Notes: a model not told the origin generated them from the sequence alone. A stretch of 64,000 bases of DNA from Hyphomicrobium sp. MC1 (GCF_000253295.1 NC_015717.1:1116001-1180000); one strand, 5' to 3'. Shown: positions 36,495-43,881, numbered from the stretch's first letter. Numbers and translations are program-made.

Positions 36495-36839
36495 TTATGA
36501 GGTGGGGTTGTCGGAGGTAAGACCCTTGCGCTCTGTCATCAGGCGCACGATGTCAGCCTCCAGAGCCCGGCTTTCGTCGAATGAAAGAGAGCGAATGTCG
36601 GTGCGGATCGTCTCACTGGAATTGTTCCAGCGCCACTCATCCGTTACCCAGTAACCGCCAGCGCCGTTGTAGCCGTTGATCGTGGTGAAGACGTTCCACC
36701 AACGGTCCTCGCCATCCCATTTCCAGCCGTTGCTTTGCTTCGACAAATGCGTGGTGCCAAGGTCGAAACACTCAGGCCGTTCCGTTCGTAGATCGAGCAT
36801 CATCTCTCCCTGTCGTGGGGTTGGAGGGGATTGGATCAT
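36495..36839 (-). CDS. prophage hypothetical protein, Trp-rich
   Basis: 114 residues; the centre is rich in Trp, Gly and Asn (GWKWDGEDRWWNVF, GGYWVTDEWRWNN). ATG 36839 overlaps the upstream stop (ATGA). An internal Met at residue 13-14 is an alternative start. Function unknown. Confidence 0.6.
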   Translation of the reverse strand: MIQSPPTPRQGEMMLDLRTERPECFDLGTTHLSKQSNGWKWDGEDRWWNVFTTINGYNGAGGYWVTDEWRWNNSSETIRTDIRSLSFDESRALEADIVRLMTERKGLTSDNPTS

Positions 36840-37210
36840 GGGGTGTCGTCTGCGTTTGCGATTTCAAGAAGAACGTCAGCATGACATGGCGCTCCAGGTC
36901 GGCACCAGCAGGCGAGGTTCTTGCCGCGTAGCTCCTTTTGAGCGTCGTCTAAAAGGTCCATACCGAACTGCGAATTGATATAATTCTTGTAGCAATAAAC
37001 GGCCTCGGCATCGCTAGCGCACACGTATTCTTTGAGTCTTGCGCCATCGTCATCGACCATTAAAAACTTGTCACCGACCTTAAACTGATTTCCCCACTTG
37101 CCCGGCCGCGTGACCTTCACAGTATTGGGCGGCATCTTCCATCCCTTCGTGCGCTTCAATTGGATACGCCGCGGAGATTCCGTCTCAGGCTTCACTTCAT
37201 CCCTGCTCAT
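36836..37210 (-). CDS. DUF4326 domain protein
   Basis: 124 residues. The DUF4326 pattern is clear: VKVTRPGKWGNQF near residues 31-43 and GKNLACWCRPGAPCHADVLLE at the end, with conserved Cys and His. The family is common in phages and of unknown biochemical role. ATGA overlaps on both sides. Confidence 0.8.
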   Translation of the reverse strand: MSRDEVKPETESPRRIQLKRTKGWKMPPNTVKVTRPGKWGNQFKVGDKFLMVDDDGARLKEYVCASDAEAVYCYKNYINSQFGMDLLDDAQKELRGKNLACWCRPGAPCHADVLLEIANADDTP

Positions 37211-37452
37211 GGCGAGGGGTTCTCCTTGTTGGATGCTCTCTGGGCTAAACCCTCTCGAACGAATGACACTAGGAAGTCACGATATTCTGCTTTGAGATTA
37301 TGCCACTGTCCGCGACACCACTTCGGAGGTTCGCCAACGCCAATGTATTTATGGCGCGCAGAGATGTAGGCACGAGACGCAATATCCGATGGCTCATCTG
37401 CTATAGATTCAAGCCAGCGATTAATTTCCTCAAGAGAGATCTCGTGGCTCAT
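37207..37452 (-). CDS. prophage hypothetical protein
   Basis: 81 residues from ATG 37452, which has AGGAG upstream; a TTG start at 37491 would add 13 residues. MSHEISLEEINRWLESIADEPSD and an aromatic-basic middle (GEPPKWCRGQWHNLKAEYRDFL). Its upstream sequence carries one copy of a 21-bp direct repeat (37454-37474). Confidence 0.6.
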   Translation of the reverse strand: MSHEISLEEINRWLESIADEPSDIASRAYISARHKYIGVGEPPKWCRGQWHNLKAEYRDFLVSFVREGLAQRASNKENPSP

Positions 37453-37483
37453 CCCACAGTCTCCTGTGCTTCTATCTGGAGCC

Positions 37484-38035
37484 TCATTCAATTATCTCGT
37501 TTTCATAATCGCGGCTGAGCGGATCGTATTGACGTGGTGCCACAGTCTCCTGTGCTTCTAGCTCCGATAGTTTCGCAGACACGATGGCGTCGAGCAGGGC
37601 CAAGCACGCGTTTCCTGCTGGTCGCCGGTCTATGTCGATGCCGGTATCCCAGATGCTGCCCCACGCGATGGGACCGAACTGCTTGAGCAGGCGCTCGCCG
37701 TGAACCGGGCAATTGAAATCCGGAACGACCCACGCATCATCTGAGACGCAGCACGTTCCCGTCTTCCATGCCCAGCCCGGAAGAACTTCCATGCAAAGCC
37801 CAACGCAAGCACCAAGCCCCTCGGGGAAGGTGGTGAAGCGGGGAAGGTCATTGTCGTCGATGCCGGTTCTTGCCGCGTTCGGAAAAGAGAACAGCCAGCA
37901 ATCATCGATGCTCAAATATCCGAGAGACGTTCCCCCAATCCGCCAAGCGTGCAACTCAGCATCAAGCTCCCGGCTCGGTCCTTTGGCTTCTCTCAGTCTC
38001 CCTTGGAGGGAGCGTAAAGATTCAATGGTGGTCAT
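37484..38035 (-). CDS. prophage hypothetical protein, LPGWxW family (long form)
   Basis: 183 residues, paralogous over its middle to the product of 35317-35643 (VLPGWAWKTGTCCVSDDAWV and the Ala-rich helical end). The extra N-terminal half has SLGYLSIDDCWLFSFPNA. Near its 3' end it holds the second copy of the 21-bp repeat (37540-37560). Start overlaps the 36-residue gene (ATGA). Confidence 0.65.
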   Translation of the reverse strand: MTTIESLRSLQGRLREAKGPSRELDAELHAWRIGGTSLGYLSIDDCWLFSFPNAARTGIDDNDLPRFTTFPEGLGACVGLCMEVLPGWAWKTGTCCVSDDAWVVPDFNCPVHGERLLKQFGPIAWGSIWDTGIDIDRRPAGNACLALLDAIVSAKLSELEAQETVAPRQYDPLSRDYENEIIE

Positions 38036-38142
38036 GCTGCTTTCCTCAAGCTTTCGATATGAGCAATTGCGGCCCGTCCGATGTGCTCTGCATATGCTGA
38101 AGTGGCCAGCCTCTCCAGGATCGTCGTTGTTTCTTCCGTCAT
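38032..38142 (-). CDS. 36-residue prophage protein
   Basis: Frame from ATG 38142: MTEETTTILERLATSAYAEH then a helical end. The first 12 residues match the start of the gene at 36173, at DNA level too. The stop overlaps the next start (ATGA), which supports it being translated. Confidence 0.55.
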   Translation of the reverse strand: MTEETTTILERLATSAYAEHIGRAAIAHIESLRKAA

Positions 38143-38228
38143 TATCTCTTTATCCCTCAGTCCGTGTGTTGGTCCCCTTGGGGAAGGGAAGATGAGGACG
38201 AGACACAGATCCCGTCCTCATGACTCTG

Positions 38229-38810
38229 TCAGAGCGCCTCGCCAATGATTTCCCGCTCCAGCGCGCCGAGCTTGCTTCCTTCCTCGATGACGTCTCCGAT
38301 GAGTGCGACGATCCACCAGCGCTCGCCCCGCCATTCTGGCGGCATCAGCGTGGCGTGAAGAGCCCCAGAACCGCAGAGACGAAGAGGCCCCGGAATTTTC
38401 TGGACCATGCCCGGTTCAACAGGACCCCCATCACCGCCATTGCACGGGCGTCCATCGGCGTCCGATCGCCAATAGGCGATCGTCGCCCCGGCCGCCTGCA
38501 ACACCGAAAGCCTGTCGCGCTGGGCATCCGTCCACTTTTGCGAGAAATACGGAATGCAGGCGCGCCAGTAGTAGCCGTCGCCGGAGCCGGAGCCGTCGCC
38601 GGAGCCGTCGCCGTCGCCGTAGCCGGAGCCGTCGCCGTCGCCGTAGCCGTAGCCGTCGACGGCTCCGGCTCCGGCTCCGGAGCTGTCGCCGTCGCCGTCG
38701 CCGGAGCCGGAGCCGTCGACGTAGCCGTAGCCGTAGCCGTAGCCGGAGCCGGAGCCGGAGCCGTCGCCCTTCGGGGCTTCGCCCCTCAGTATGGTCACGC
38801 CTGCCATCAT
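38229..38810 (-). CDS. Gly-X dipeptide-repeat protein with a conserved C-terminal domain
   Basis: 193 residues. Residues ~15-80 alternate Gly with Ser, Asp, Tyr, Ala or Val (GSGSGSGYGYGYGY style), a silk-like low-complexity tract encoded by hexamer DNA repeats. The rest (PEWRGERWWIVALIGDVIEE, KLGALEREIIGEAL) matches the C-terminal domain I recall from phage pentapeptide-repeat proteins. ATG 38810 follows GAGGTGAG. Function unknown; repeat length probably varies between strains. Confidence 0.65.
   Translation of the reverse strand: MMAGVTILRGEAPKGDGSGSGSGYGYGYGYVDGSGSGDGDGDSSGAGAGAVDGYGYGDGDGSGYGDGDGSGDGSGSGDGYYWRACIPYFSQKWTDAQRDRLSVLQAAGATIAYWRSDADGRPCNGGDGGPVEPGMVQKIPGPLRLCGSGALHATLMPPEWRGERWWIVALIGDVIEEGSKLGALEREIIGEAL
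38572..38768. repeat. hexamer microsatellite inside a coding sequence
   Basis: About 33 units of the GCCGTC / GCCGGA / GCCGTA type in a row (+ strand), reading as Gly-Xaa codon pairs on the coding strand. Each unit is 6 bp, so slippage keeps the frame. Confidence 0.9.
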
Positions 38811-38819
38811 GGGCTCACC

Positions 38820-39128
38820 TCACCGCGACCAGGGGGCTTGTTCCCAAGCCTTTACCGATTCATCGGGGCATTCGACGACAGAGGTGATGTCGCGAAGTTC
38901 GATATCGGCGCTGGGTCCGACGCGCGCACCTCTCACAGGTCCAATAGCGGCGAGGCCCATGAAACCCTTGTTCTCTGCCGGCCAGTAGAGGCAATTGCGT
39001 GCCGCGCGAAGCTTGATCGTCTGGCCTGCGGTCTCTTCGGCATACCCAAAGAACACGCCGCGATGAGATGTCGTGACGAGCACGGCCCGCTCTTTGCCGT
39101 TCTTTGCACGATTATGATGGTTGACCAT
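38820..39128 (-). CDS. DUF6948-like phage protein
   Basis: 102 residues from ATG 39128 (AAGGAAAC upstream). The pattern VLVTTSHRGVFFGYAEE, KLRAARNCLYWPAENKGFMGL and ADIELRDITSVVECP fits a phage family I recall as DUF6948. Function unknown. Between this gene and the next upstream one (39129-39262) I see no supported gene. Confidence 0.7.
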   Translation of the reverse strand: MVNHHNRAKNGKERAVLVTTSHRGVFFGYAEETAGQTIKLRAARNCLYWPAENKGFMGLAAIGPVRGARVGPSADIELRDITSVVECPDESVKAWEQAPWSR

Positions 39129-39262
39129 TGTCTGTTTCCTTGCCCCAGAAGATCCGCGAGGCGCCGGCACGCATGGTTACAAAATTAATTTTCAGTGTGC
39201 TGAGCCGTTCCCCTAACTTCCTGTCATTGGGAGGTCTCTCCCGTCTTTCCTCTCTGACGTCA

Positions 39263-39613
39263 TCATGGGGTTTCTCCGAGGGCTTTGGAGAGAGCGTTGA
39301 TCGCGTGTTCGGTCGCATCCCAGCAGCACTTCCGACCGGGAGCAGGAGACAGATTGTTCACGCGCTCGTAATCAAGAACTGTAGCGACGAGGTTATTCAG
39401 AGCCTCATAGAGATCAGGCGCTGCTGCTATGAGTTTTGCGTCGTGAAATCCTAAGCCAGTTCTCGGGTCAAAACCGACACAGGCAATGTTTTCATCTTTC
39501 AACTTTTCGTCGTTGTAGCGGTTGATAGAATGCCAATCATTTCCGTTCATACGAAAGCGAACGCCACTGACGAACCAGGGCCCCGGCGTAAATCTCGTCT
39601 CTTTCTCTGGCAT
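39263..39613 (-). CDS. phage hypothetical protein, FTPGPW family
   Basis: 116 residues: RFTPGPWFVSG at the start, DAKLIAAAPDLYEALNNLVA in the middle, and a helical end. This is a widespread phage family of unknown function. The ribosome site GGACCTATAGGAATG is identical to that of the next upstream gene. Confidence 0.75.
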   Translation of the reverse strand: MPEKETRFTPGPWFVSGVRFRMNGNDWHSINRYNDEKLKDENIACVGFDPRTGLGFHDAKLIAAAPDLYEALNNLVATVLDYERVNNLSPAPGRKCCWDATEHAINALSKALGETP

Positions 39614-39615
39614 TC

Positions 39616-39924
39616 CTATAGGTCCCGATCTGGATTTCTTGATCCGAAATACGCAAGCACATCATCAAACTCGTAGAGGTCGCTGGCGTGTCCGCGCTCG
39701 ACGACGGCGAGAACAACTTTGCGCAGCAGATCATGTGCGCTGACATTGGGCCTGATCGGGCTCGGTTCGAGGTTCTGCAATCCTGCAGATTGCATCGTCT
39801 CTCCGGCCAAAAGTGCAGCTTTCCATCCTTTAGGTGCAGGCCAAGGAACACCCCATTTCGCAAGCTGCTCTTTGGTAAAGCCGCCTTTCGCGCTTCGACC
39901 GGCTTCAATTTCTTCTTCGGTCAT
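39616..39924 (-). CDS. prophage hypothetical protein
   Basis: 102 residues with GGFTKEQLAKWGVPWPAPKGW and a helical C-terminus (LLRKVVLAVVERGHASDLYE). Start ATG 39924, leader GGACCTATAGGAATG. No family recognised. Confidence 0.65.
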   Translation of the reverse strand: MTEEEIEAGRSAKGGFTKEQLAKWGVPWPAPKGWKAALLAGETMQSAGLQNLEPSPIRPNVSAHDLLRKVVLAVVERGHASDLYEFDDVLAYFGSRNPDRDL

Positions 39925-39938
39925 TCCTATAGGTCCTT

Positions 39939-40388
39939 CTAGCGCTCTAACTTCTTATGGTTTGCAATGATGATCTTCGTCATTGCAGTGACCGCCATCT
40001 TCATTGCTTTTGCTGATCCATCTGTTGGGCGAACAGCCCAGAGAGCTGCAGCGAGTTCGTGAGGTTCGGAAATTCCGTTCTCAGCAAACCAGCGCATTTC
40101 ATTGCGAGACCCAACCCTCTCAACGGAGTCGTGATAAACGCGCGTAATCGGGAGTGCCCAACGGTCGCTCGACCGCATGCCAACACCACGTTCGCCGGTA
40201 TGGGCCTTGATATGATGAGCTTCACCGGCCGGGGTGCGCAGAGAAATCACGCAGGGGCAAAGCCTCAAAGCGGCAAGGTGATGGCTTGAGTTGCCATCGC
40301 GGTCATCGTGCTTGTCGCGAAGCTTCGCCTTCAGCTTGTCGGCTTTCTTGGGCTTCCAGTTGCCGTATTCGTGCTTTTGAAGCGTCAT
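39939..40388 (-). CDS. DUF968/HNH-like phage nuclease candidate
   Basis: 149 residues from ATG 40388, overlapping the upstream stop (ATGA). The order LCPCVISLRTPAGEAHHIK, then DRWALPITRVYHDSVER, resembles DUF968/HNH-type recombination nucleases (His-His, then a later His). The Cys that often precede are partly present (CPC). Nuclease activity is inferred only. Confidence 0.6.
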   Translation of the reverse strand: MTLQKHEYGNWKPKKADKLKAKLRDKHDDRDGNSSHHLAALRLCPCVISLRTPAGEAHHIKAHTGERGVGMRSSDRWALPITRVYHDSVERVGSRNEMRWFAENGISEPHELAAALWAVRPTDGSAKAMKMAVTAMTKIIIANHKKLER

Positions 40389-40621
40389 GCGCTCAGAGCC
40401 TTCTGTAGAAGGTCTCTCGCGCCGTTGACCTGCACCCTTACGCGCTCGTGGCGACAATCCGAAGATGCTGCTTTGAGAGCCGCTAGAGCGGATGCCATGA
40501 CGACCTCAAGCTCAAGCTTTGAAATCTCTCCATCGAGCTTCGCAGCTCTTTGCATCTCTCCGTCCATTAAGAGTTCGAGACGTTCTTTGATGGCCTGGAG
40601 ACGATCAATAGGGTCGGTCAT
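40385..40621 (-). CDS. small coiled-coil phage protein
   Basis: 78 residues, almost entirely helical: DPIDRLQAIKERLELLMDGE, KLDGEISKLELEVV. ATGA overlaps on both sides. Function unknown. Confidence 0.65.
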   Translation of the reverse strand: MTDPIDRLQAIKERLELLMDGEMQRAAKLDGEISKLELEVVMASALAALKAASSDCRHERVRVQVNGARDLLQKALSA

Positions 40622-40791
40622 TCCCAGCCTCTCTTCGTTTCGATCTCAGCATCTGTATCGATCATGATGGTACGCACGAGACGCGGTCTGATGGATTGCT
40701 CTCTGTCCATTTGATGAGCCCATTCTGAGATCAGAATTGCTGCGATAACGAAGAGAAGGAACAGAGCGAGTAAGCTGGCGTGATGGGTCAT
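40618..40791 (-). CDS. 57-residue single-span membrane protein
   Basis: MTHHASLLALFLLFVIAAIL then a basic, soluble tail. The start overlaps the ERF gene stop and the stop overlaps the next start (both ATGA), which supports translation. Unknown function. Confidence 0.65.
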   Translation of the reverse strand: MTHHASLLALFLLFVIAAILISEWAHQMDREQSIRPRLVRTIMIDTDAEIETKRGWE

Positions 40792-41516
40792 TCGGCGGCC
40801 TCACGATGTGATCCGAAGCTCTCCATGCGGTCTTCGTATTCGTGTTCGAGAAGTTCGACCCAGGCGCGCGGCATGGCGTTCCATTCGTCGGCGCGCGTCT
40901 CGCGGATATGCATCAGCATTTCCCGATTGATCGCGGTCTGGATGTCGTTCTTGATTTCGTTGAAGACCTTGTCAGTGCCGTCCTTCTTCGCCGACGATGA
41001 GGACTTGCGCTTGCCGCCGCCGACGAGCGCGATTTGGCCTTCCTCGGTTTCTGACTGAGGCATGCCGTCGAGGTCCATGTCTCCCGTCGGAAGCTTTAGG
41101 ACGCCGCGAAGAAACTGCTTCTGGCAATAGCTCTCCGCTGCATTAAACGTTTGCGGTCCGAGGATCTGAATGAAAATTGCGCGGCTCAGACGTTCATCGA
41201 ACCAGGTGTCGTCTTCCGTGGCGAGAACGAATCCGAAATGGAACTTTCCCCATTGCGATACCTTCAACTCGCCGTTGCTGTCCGTCTTCTCGACGCGCTG
41301 AATCTCTGGCTGTGACAGTTCCAGCGGAAGGATCGTAAGACCGACCTCGCCGAACTTCCGCGCCACTGCAGCGTAGATGTCGTCTGTAGAGGCGAACTTA
41401 TAGCCGCCCTGCTTATTGTACTGGGTCTTTGCAACTGCATCGACTGACGCCTGTACGGCGCAAAGCGCGCGCACGATCGATTGCGGAATTTTCTCAATGC
41501 CTGTTCCGAATGTCAT
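40788..41516 (-). CDS. ERF-family single-strand annealing recombinase
   Basis: 242 residues with the ERF pattern: IVRALCAVQASVDAVAKTQYNKQGGYKFASTDDIYAAV, GLTILPLEL, and SYCQKQFLRGVLKLPTGD. ERF proteins anneal single strands in phage recombination (P22 Erf). A lysine/serine-rich stretch follows the core. It overlaps its neighbours by ATGA. Confidence 0.88.
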   Translation of the reverse strand: MTFGTGIEKIPQSIVRALCAVQASVDAVAKTQYNKQGGYKFASTDDIYAAVARKFGEVGLTILPLELSQPEIQRVEKTDSNGELKVSQWGKFHFGFVLATEDDTWFDERLSRAIFIQILGPQTFNAAESYCQKQFLRGVLKLPTGDMDLDGMPQSETEEGQIALVGGGKRKSSSSAKKDGTDKVFNEIKNDIQTAINREMLMHIRETRADEWNAMPRAWVELLEHEYEDRMESFGSHREAAE

Positions 41517-41914
41517 TTGCCGTCGCCCTTCGATTGCTCTTCAATTGCCGCAAGGAAGCTCAGCAACGGTCCAGTTCGCTCAAGCGCTCCGGCTTCCTTT
41601 GCTTCGTTCATGAAGTTCAGTTGCGCTTTGACTAGGTCTTCGTTTGCTTCTTCCAAAGCCTTCTCTCGATTGACGAGATAGGCTTGATGAGTTGACAGAC
41701 GCTCGGCGTTCTCTGCGATCACTTGCTCGAGTGCGATCTTGGCGCGTTCCACATCGCCTTCAGCAACAACGACACGGTCGTTTGCGCGCTTCGCAGCTTT
41801 TGCAGCCGTATCGATTGGAAGACGTTTGACGACCGAAGCAATGAGCCCAGACGGCGGCTCTGTCTTCGGAACAGATGAGAGAACGTCTTTGAAGCTCCAG
41901 GAAGGCTTGGTCAT
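41513..41914 (-). CDS. coiled-coil prophage protein next to ERF
   Basis: 133 residues with a long coiled coil (AKAAKRANDRVVVAEGDVER, EKALEEANEDLVKAQLNF). Coupled to ERF by ATGA, so it may act with the recombinase. No family recognised. Confidence 0.65.
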   Translation of the reverse strand: MTKPSWSFKDVLSSVPKTEPPSGLIASVVKRLPIDTAAKAAKRANDRVVVAEGDVERAKIALEQVIAENAERLSTHQAYLVNREKALEEANEDLVKAQLNFMNEAKEAGALERTGPLLSFLAAIEEQSKGDGK

Positions 41915-41916
41915 TG

Positions 41917-42201
41917 TCAGCCCTCAACAGGTTCATAGGTCGCCTCGAAAATGTCAGGCTTGCATGGGTAAAGCTCACCCTTGACGCCGCGAATTATCCA
42001 ATCGTTGAGATCGGCTCTATGATCACCCTCAAGCGTTCTGATGATCATGCATGTTTGATTGTTGTCACCGCGCTGACCAAGCCACGCGCGCTGATTCTCC
42101 ATAGCCGCAGCTAGCCAACTCGGCAGCGACCCGACGGGTGCAGGAAAGGTGAATTGCCATGCCTCTATAACAACAGGCTTCTTGCGATATTTCATTTTCA
42201 T
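41917..42201 (-). CDS. phage protein, KYRKKPVVIEAW family
   Basis: 94 residues: MKYRKKPVVIEAWQF at the start and DWIIRGVKGELYPCKPDIFE at the end, a very common small phage family of unknown role. The start overlaps the stop of the nested 31-residue gene. Confidence 0.8.
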   Translation of the reverse strand: MKMKYRKKPVVIEAWQFTFPAPVGSLPSWLAAAMENQRAWLGQRGDNNQTCMIIRTLEGDHRADLNDWIIRGVKGELYPCKPDIFEATYEPVEG

Positions 42202-42293
42202 CCCCCGAGATACATTGCCAACGCGATCAGAAGTACGAAGCCATTTGCTGCAAAAGCGATTGCGAGTGCTGTTCTGAAGGGTCGCCGTTCCAT
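42198..42293 (-). CDS. nested 31-residue membrane peptide (candidate)
   Basis: MERRPFRTALAIAFAANGFV then a hydrophobic end, out of frame within the 3' part of the gene at 42227-42418. Its TGA overlaps the ATG of the next gene, the coupling used across this operon. The ribosome site is poor, so support is moderate. Confidence 0.4.
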   Translation of the reverse strand: MERRPFRTALAIAFAANGFVLLIALAMYLGG

Positions 42294-42418
42294 TCTTCCA
42301 GTCCGCTCGGTAAGACGTAAATCACCACGCAAACAACGAATGCGACGGCAGCCGTGAACCACATCAAGTTGCGATCAGAGCGCTCCTGATACGTGAGAAG
42401 GCGCTTGTTCTTCCGCAT
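42227..42418 (-). CDS. 63-residue membrane protein
   Basis: From ATG 42418 (CGGAG upstream): a basic N-terminus, one membrane helix (LMWFTAAVAFVVCVVIYVLP) and an acidic/Gln tail. Longer upstream frame to 42523 is less likely. Function unknown. Confidence 0.6.
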   Translation of the reverse strand: MRKNKRLLTYQERSDRNLMWFTAAVAFVVCVVIYVLPSGLEEWNGDPSEQHSQSLLQQMASYF

Positions 42419-42443
42419 GCACAAAACTCCGAAACTGAAAGGG

Positions 42444-42554
42444 TTAGTCGTCGCGTCCTGCAGGTCCGTACAGACGATCAAGAATGTAAGTGGCCGCAAT
42501 GAACACGACGCAGGCGAAGGCAATGCCGACGATGAATGCAGCGATGAGGCTCAT
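42444..42554 (-). CDS. 36-residue membrane peptide
   Basis: MSLIAAFIVGIAFACVVFIA followed by a short acidic tail; one membrane helix. The start overlaps the stop of the upstream gene (ATGA). Confidence 0.55.
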   Translation of the reverse strand: MSLIAAFIVGIAFACVVFIAATYILDRLYGPAGRDD

Positions 42555-42877
42555 TCCGCAGCCTCATCGCGGTTCCATTCCTGCTCACGCGATGAGACGT
42601 CAATGTCCCACATCGCGTCTTTGATCTCGCGATCGTAAGCAGCGCGGATTTGGTTTCCGAGATTGTAGGCAAAGAGCATGTCGCCCGTGAAAGGCCCGTT
42701 CCCAACCGGCATGATGAAGCGGCGATCTTTCTGGCCATGTGCCAGAGCTTCAACCGTGAACTCGATGATGTCGCCGTTACGGTCAAAATCGAACGACCCT
42801 TGGAAGGCGCCACACTCACCGAGTTCAGTCGGATACCCGACGTCATAGAATTCCATTGTTCCGCCGGAGGCGTTCAT
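42551..42877 (-). CDS. prophage hypothetical protein
   Basis: 108 residues, acidic, with EFYDVGYPTELGECGAFQGS and DAMWDIDVSSREQEWNRDEA. ATGA overlaps on both sides. No family recognised. Confidence 0.6.
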   Translation of the reverse strand: MNASGGTMEFYDVGYPTELGECGAFQGSFDFDRNGDIIEFTVEALAHGQKDRRFIMPVGNGPFTGDMLFAYNLGNQIRAAYDREIKDAMWDIDVSSREQEWNRDEAAE

Positions 42878-43230
42878 GACACGTCTCCATTTTGGCGCGT
42901 ATCTTCGCGCAACACCTGATCGTTGAGAAAGATCAGAAGGTCATCGACGGATGAGAATGCCCAGCGATCTTGGCTCCAGCCTTCGTAACCTTCGCGGCTT
43001 GTGAAGCCTTTGTATTCGCTGCCAAGCGTCACGATGAAACCTCCATCTAGCGCAGGCAGAACGTGAAATTCATGTTTGAAAAATTGCCCCTTATCCACCG
43101 TGTGCGTCCTTCTTTTGAAGATCAGCCAGACGAGAGCGAGACCCGCGACCCATACACGTCCCTCAATCTCGTTCCCGTCTGGCGTTGTGCTGGCGGTCTG
43201 AACCCCCGCTGCCAGCATTCCGAATTTCAA
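42874..43230 (-). CDS. first gene of the leftward operon, hypothetical
   Basis: 118 residues if started at TTG 43230; ATG 43218 is an alternative. A hydrophobic stretch VWVAGLALVWLIF is followed by a soluble part with GFIVTLGSEYKGFTSREGYE. It is the first gene after the promoter and operators at 43361-43401. Function unknown. Confidence 0.5.
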   Translation of the reverse strand: MKFGMLAAGVQTASTTPDGNEIEGRVWVAGLALVWLIFKRRTHTVDKGQFFKHEFHVLPALDGGFIVTLGSEYKGFTSREGYEGWSQDRWAFSSVDDLLIFLNDQVLREDTRQNGDVS

Positions 43231-43360
43231 GGGCGCTGCTGCCGAGAGAGGGTAATCAGCATCATTGCGAGCCGCTTGGGGCTCTCGGCAGCAGCATCGA
43301 CAAGGTTCCGAGTGAGACGGGAGGAAGTGTCAGACATCCGGACTGAGGTCGATGTCAAAA

Positions 43361-43401
43361 TCATTAGCGCAAGATTTACTTGCACGCAAGAATTTCTTGC
43401 G
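43361..43401 (-). promoter_or_regulatory. leftward early promoter with two tandem 17-bp operators (OL-like)
   Basis: On the minus strand, -35 TTGCGT (43384-43389), a 17-bp spacer and -10 TAATGA (43361-43366). A perfect palindrome CGCAAGAATTTCTTGCG (43385-43401) covers the -35 side, and an imperfect copy CGCAAGATTTACTTGCA (43368-43384) abuts it and fills the spacer. The same palindrome recurs at the rightward promoter, so this is a repressor-controlled early promoter. Confidence 0.7.
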
Positions 43402-43458
43402 GGTGTGGACGAATTTTTTTGAGGGTAGTTGTTGTCCACTGATTTGATGGGGGCGAAA

Positions 43459-43881
43459 ATGGCAGACGATGGCTTTGGGTGTCTGGCAATGGCGGCGCTG
43501 TTGGCGGCCGGAGCGTACTTCGCTTATGACAACTATTTTGCCAGCAATAAAGGCGATTACATCACGATTTACGATCAGACGTGCAGCCCGCTGAGCACTC
43601 AGCCGAAGCCCCAAACCTTCCGTCAATGCAAGGACGGAGGCGGCTCGATTTTAATATCGTCAGCCTCTTATCGGATAGATTTTGAACATCAGCGCGTGTT
43701 TGCGCTCGGCCTATTTCCGATCAGGTACGACAATTGCCAAGTTGCCGACAGGCTCAATTGGGTCTGCCAGTTTAATGATGGGTCAGGATATGTGCAGGTC
43801 GGCGATGGACAATACTTGCGAAGCTCTAATCTTTTGACGGAGCAAACGAACTGGTTGCAATACCAGCTCTCGGGAAAATGA
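43459..43881 (+). CDS. membrane-anchored moron candidate beside the repressor
   Basis: 140 residues from ATG 43459 (GGGGGCG upstream). A membrane helix (CLAMAALLAAGAYFAYDNYF) leads a soluble domain with four or more cysteines (QTCSPL, RQCKDG, DNCQVA, WVCQF). It is convergent with cI and opposite to the early operon, so it has its own promoter. That is the usual place for lysogenic conversion or exclusion genes, but no family is recognised. Confidence 0.65.
   Translation: MADDGFGCLAMAALLAAGAYFAYDNYFASNKGDYITIYDQTCSPLSTQPKPQTFRQCKDGGGSILISSASYRIDFEHQRVFALGLFPIRYDNCQVADRLNWVCQFNDGSGYVQVGDGQYLRSSNLLTEQTNWLQYQLSGK

Noticed and set aside
38572..38768. Hexamer repeats as a CRISPR array
   Set aside because: Units are 6 bp without spacers and read as Gly-X codons. 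No CRISPR array is seen in the window.
38220..39188. 322-residue + strand frame with Ala/Val/Gly repeats
   Set aside because: It is the reverse reading of the hexamer repeat gene; the minus strand has the conserved C-terminal domain and ribosome site.
39112..39318. 68-residue minus-strand frame
   Set aside because: Overlaps two better-supported genes and is rich in Arg/Pro/Ser.
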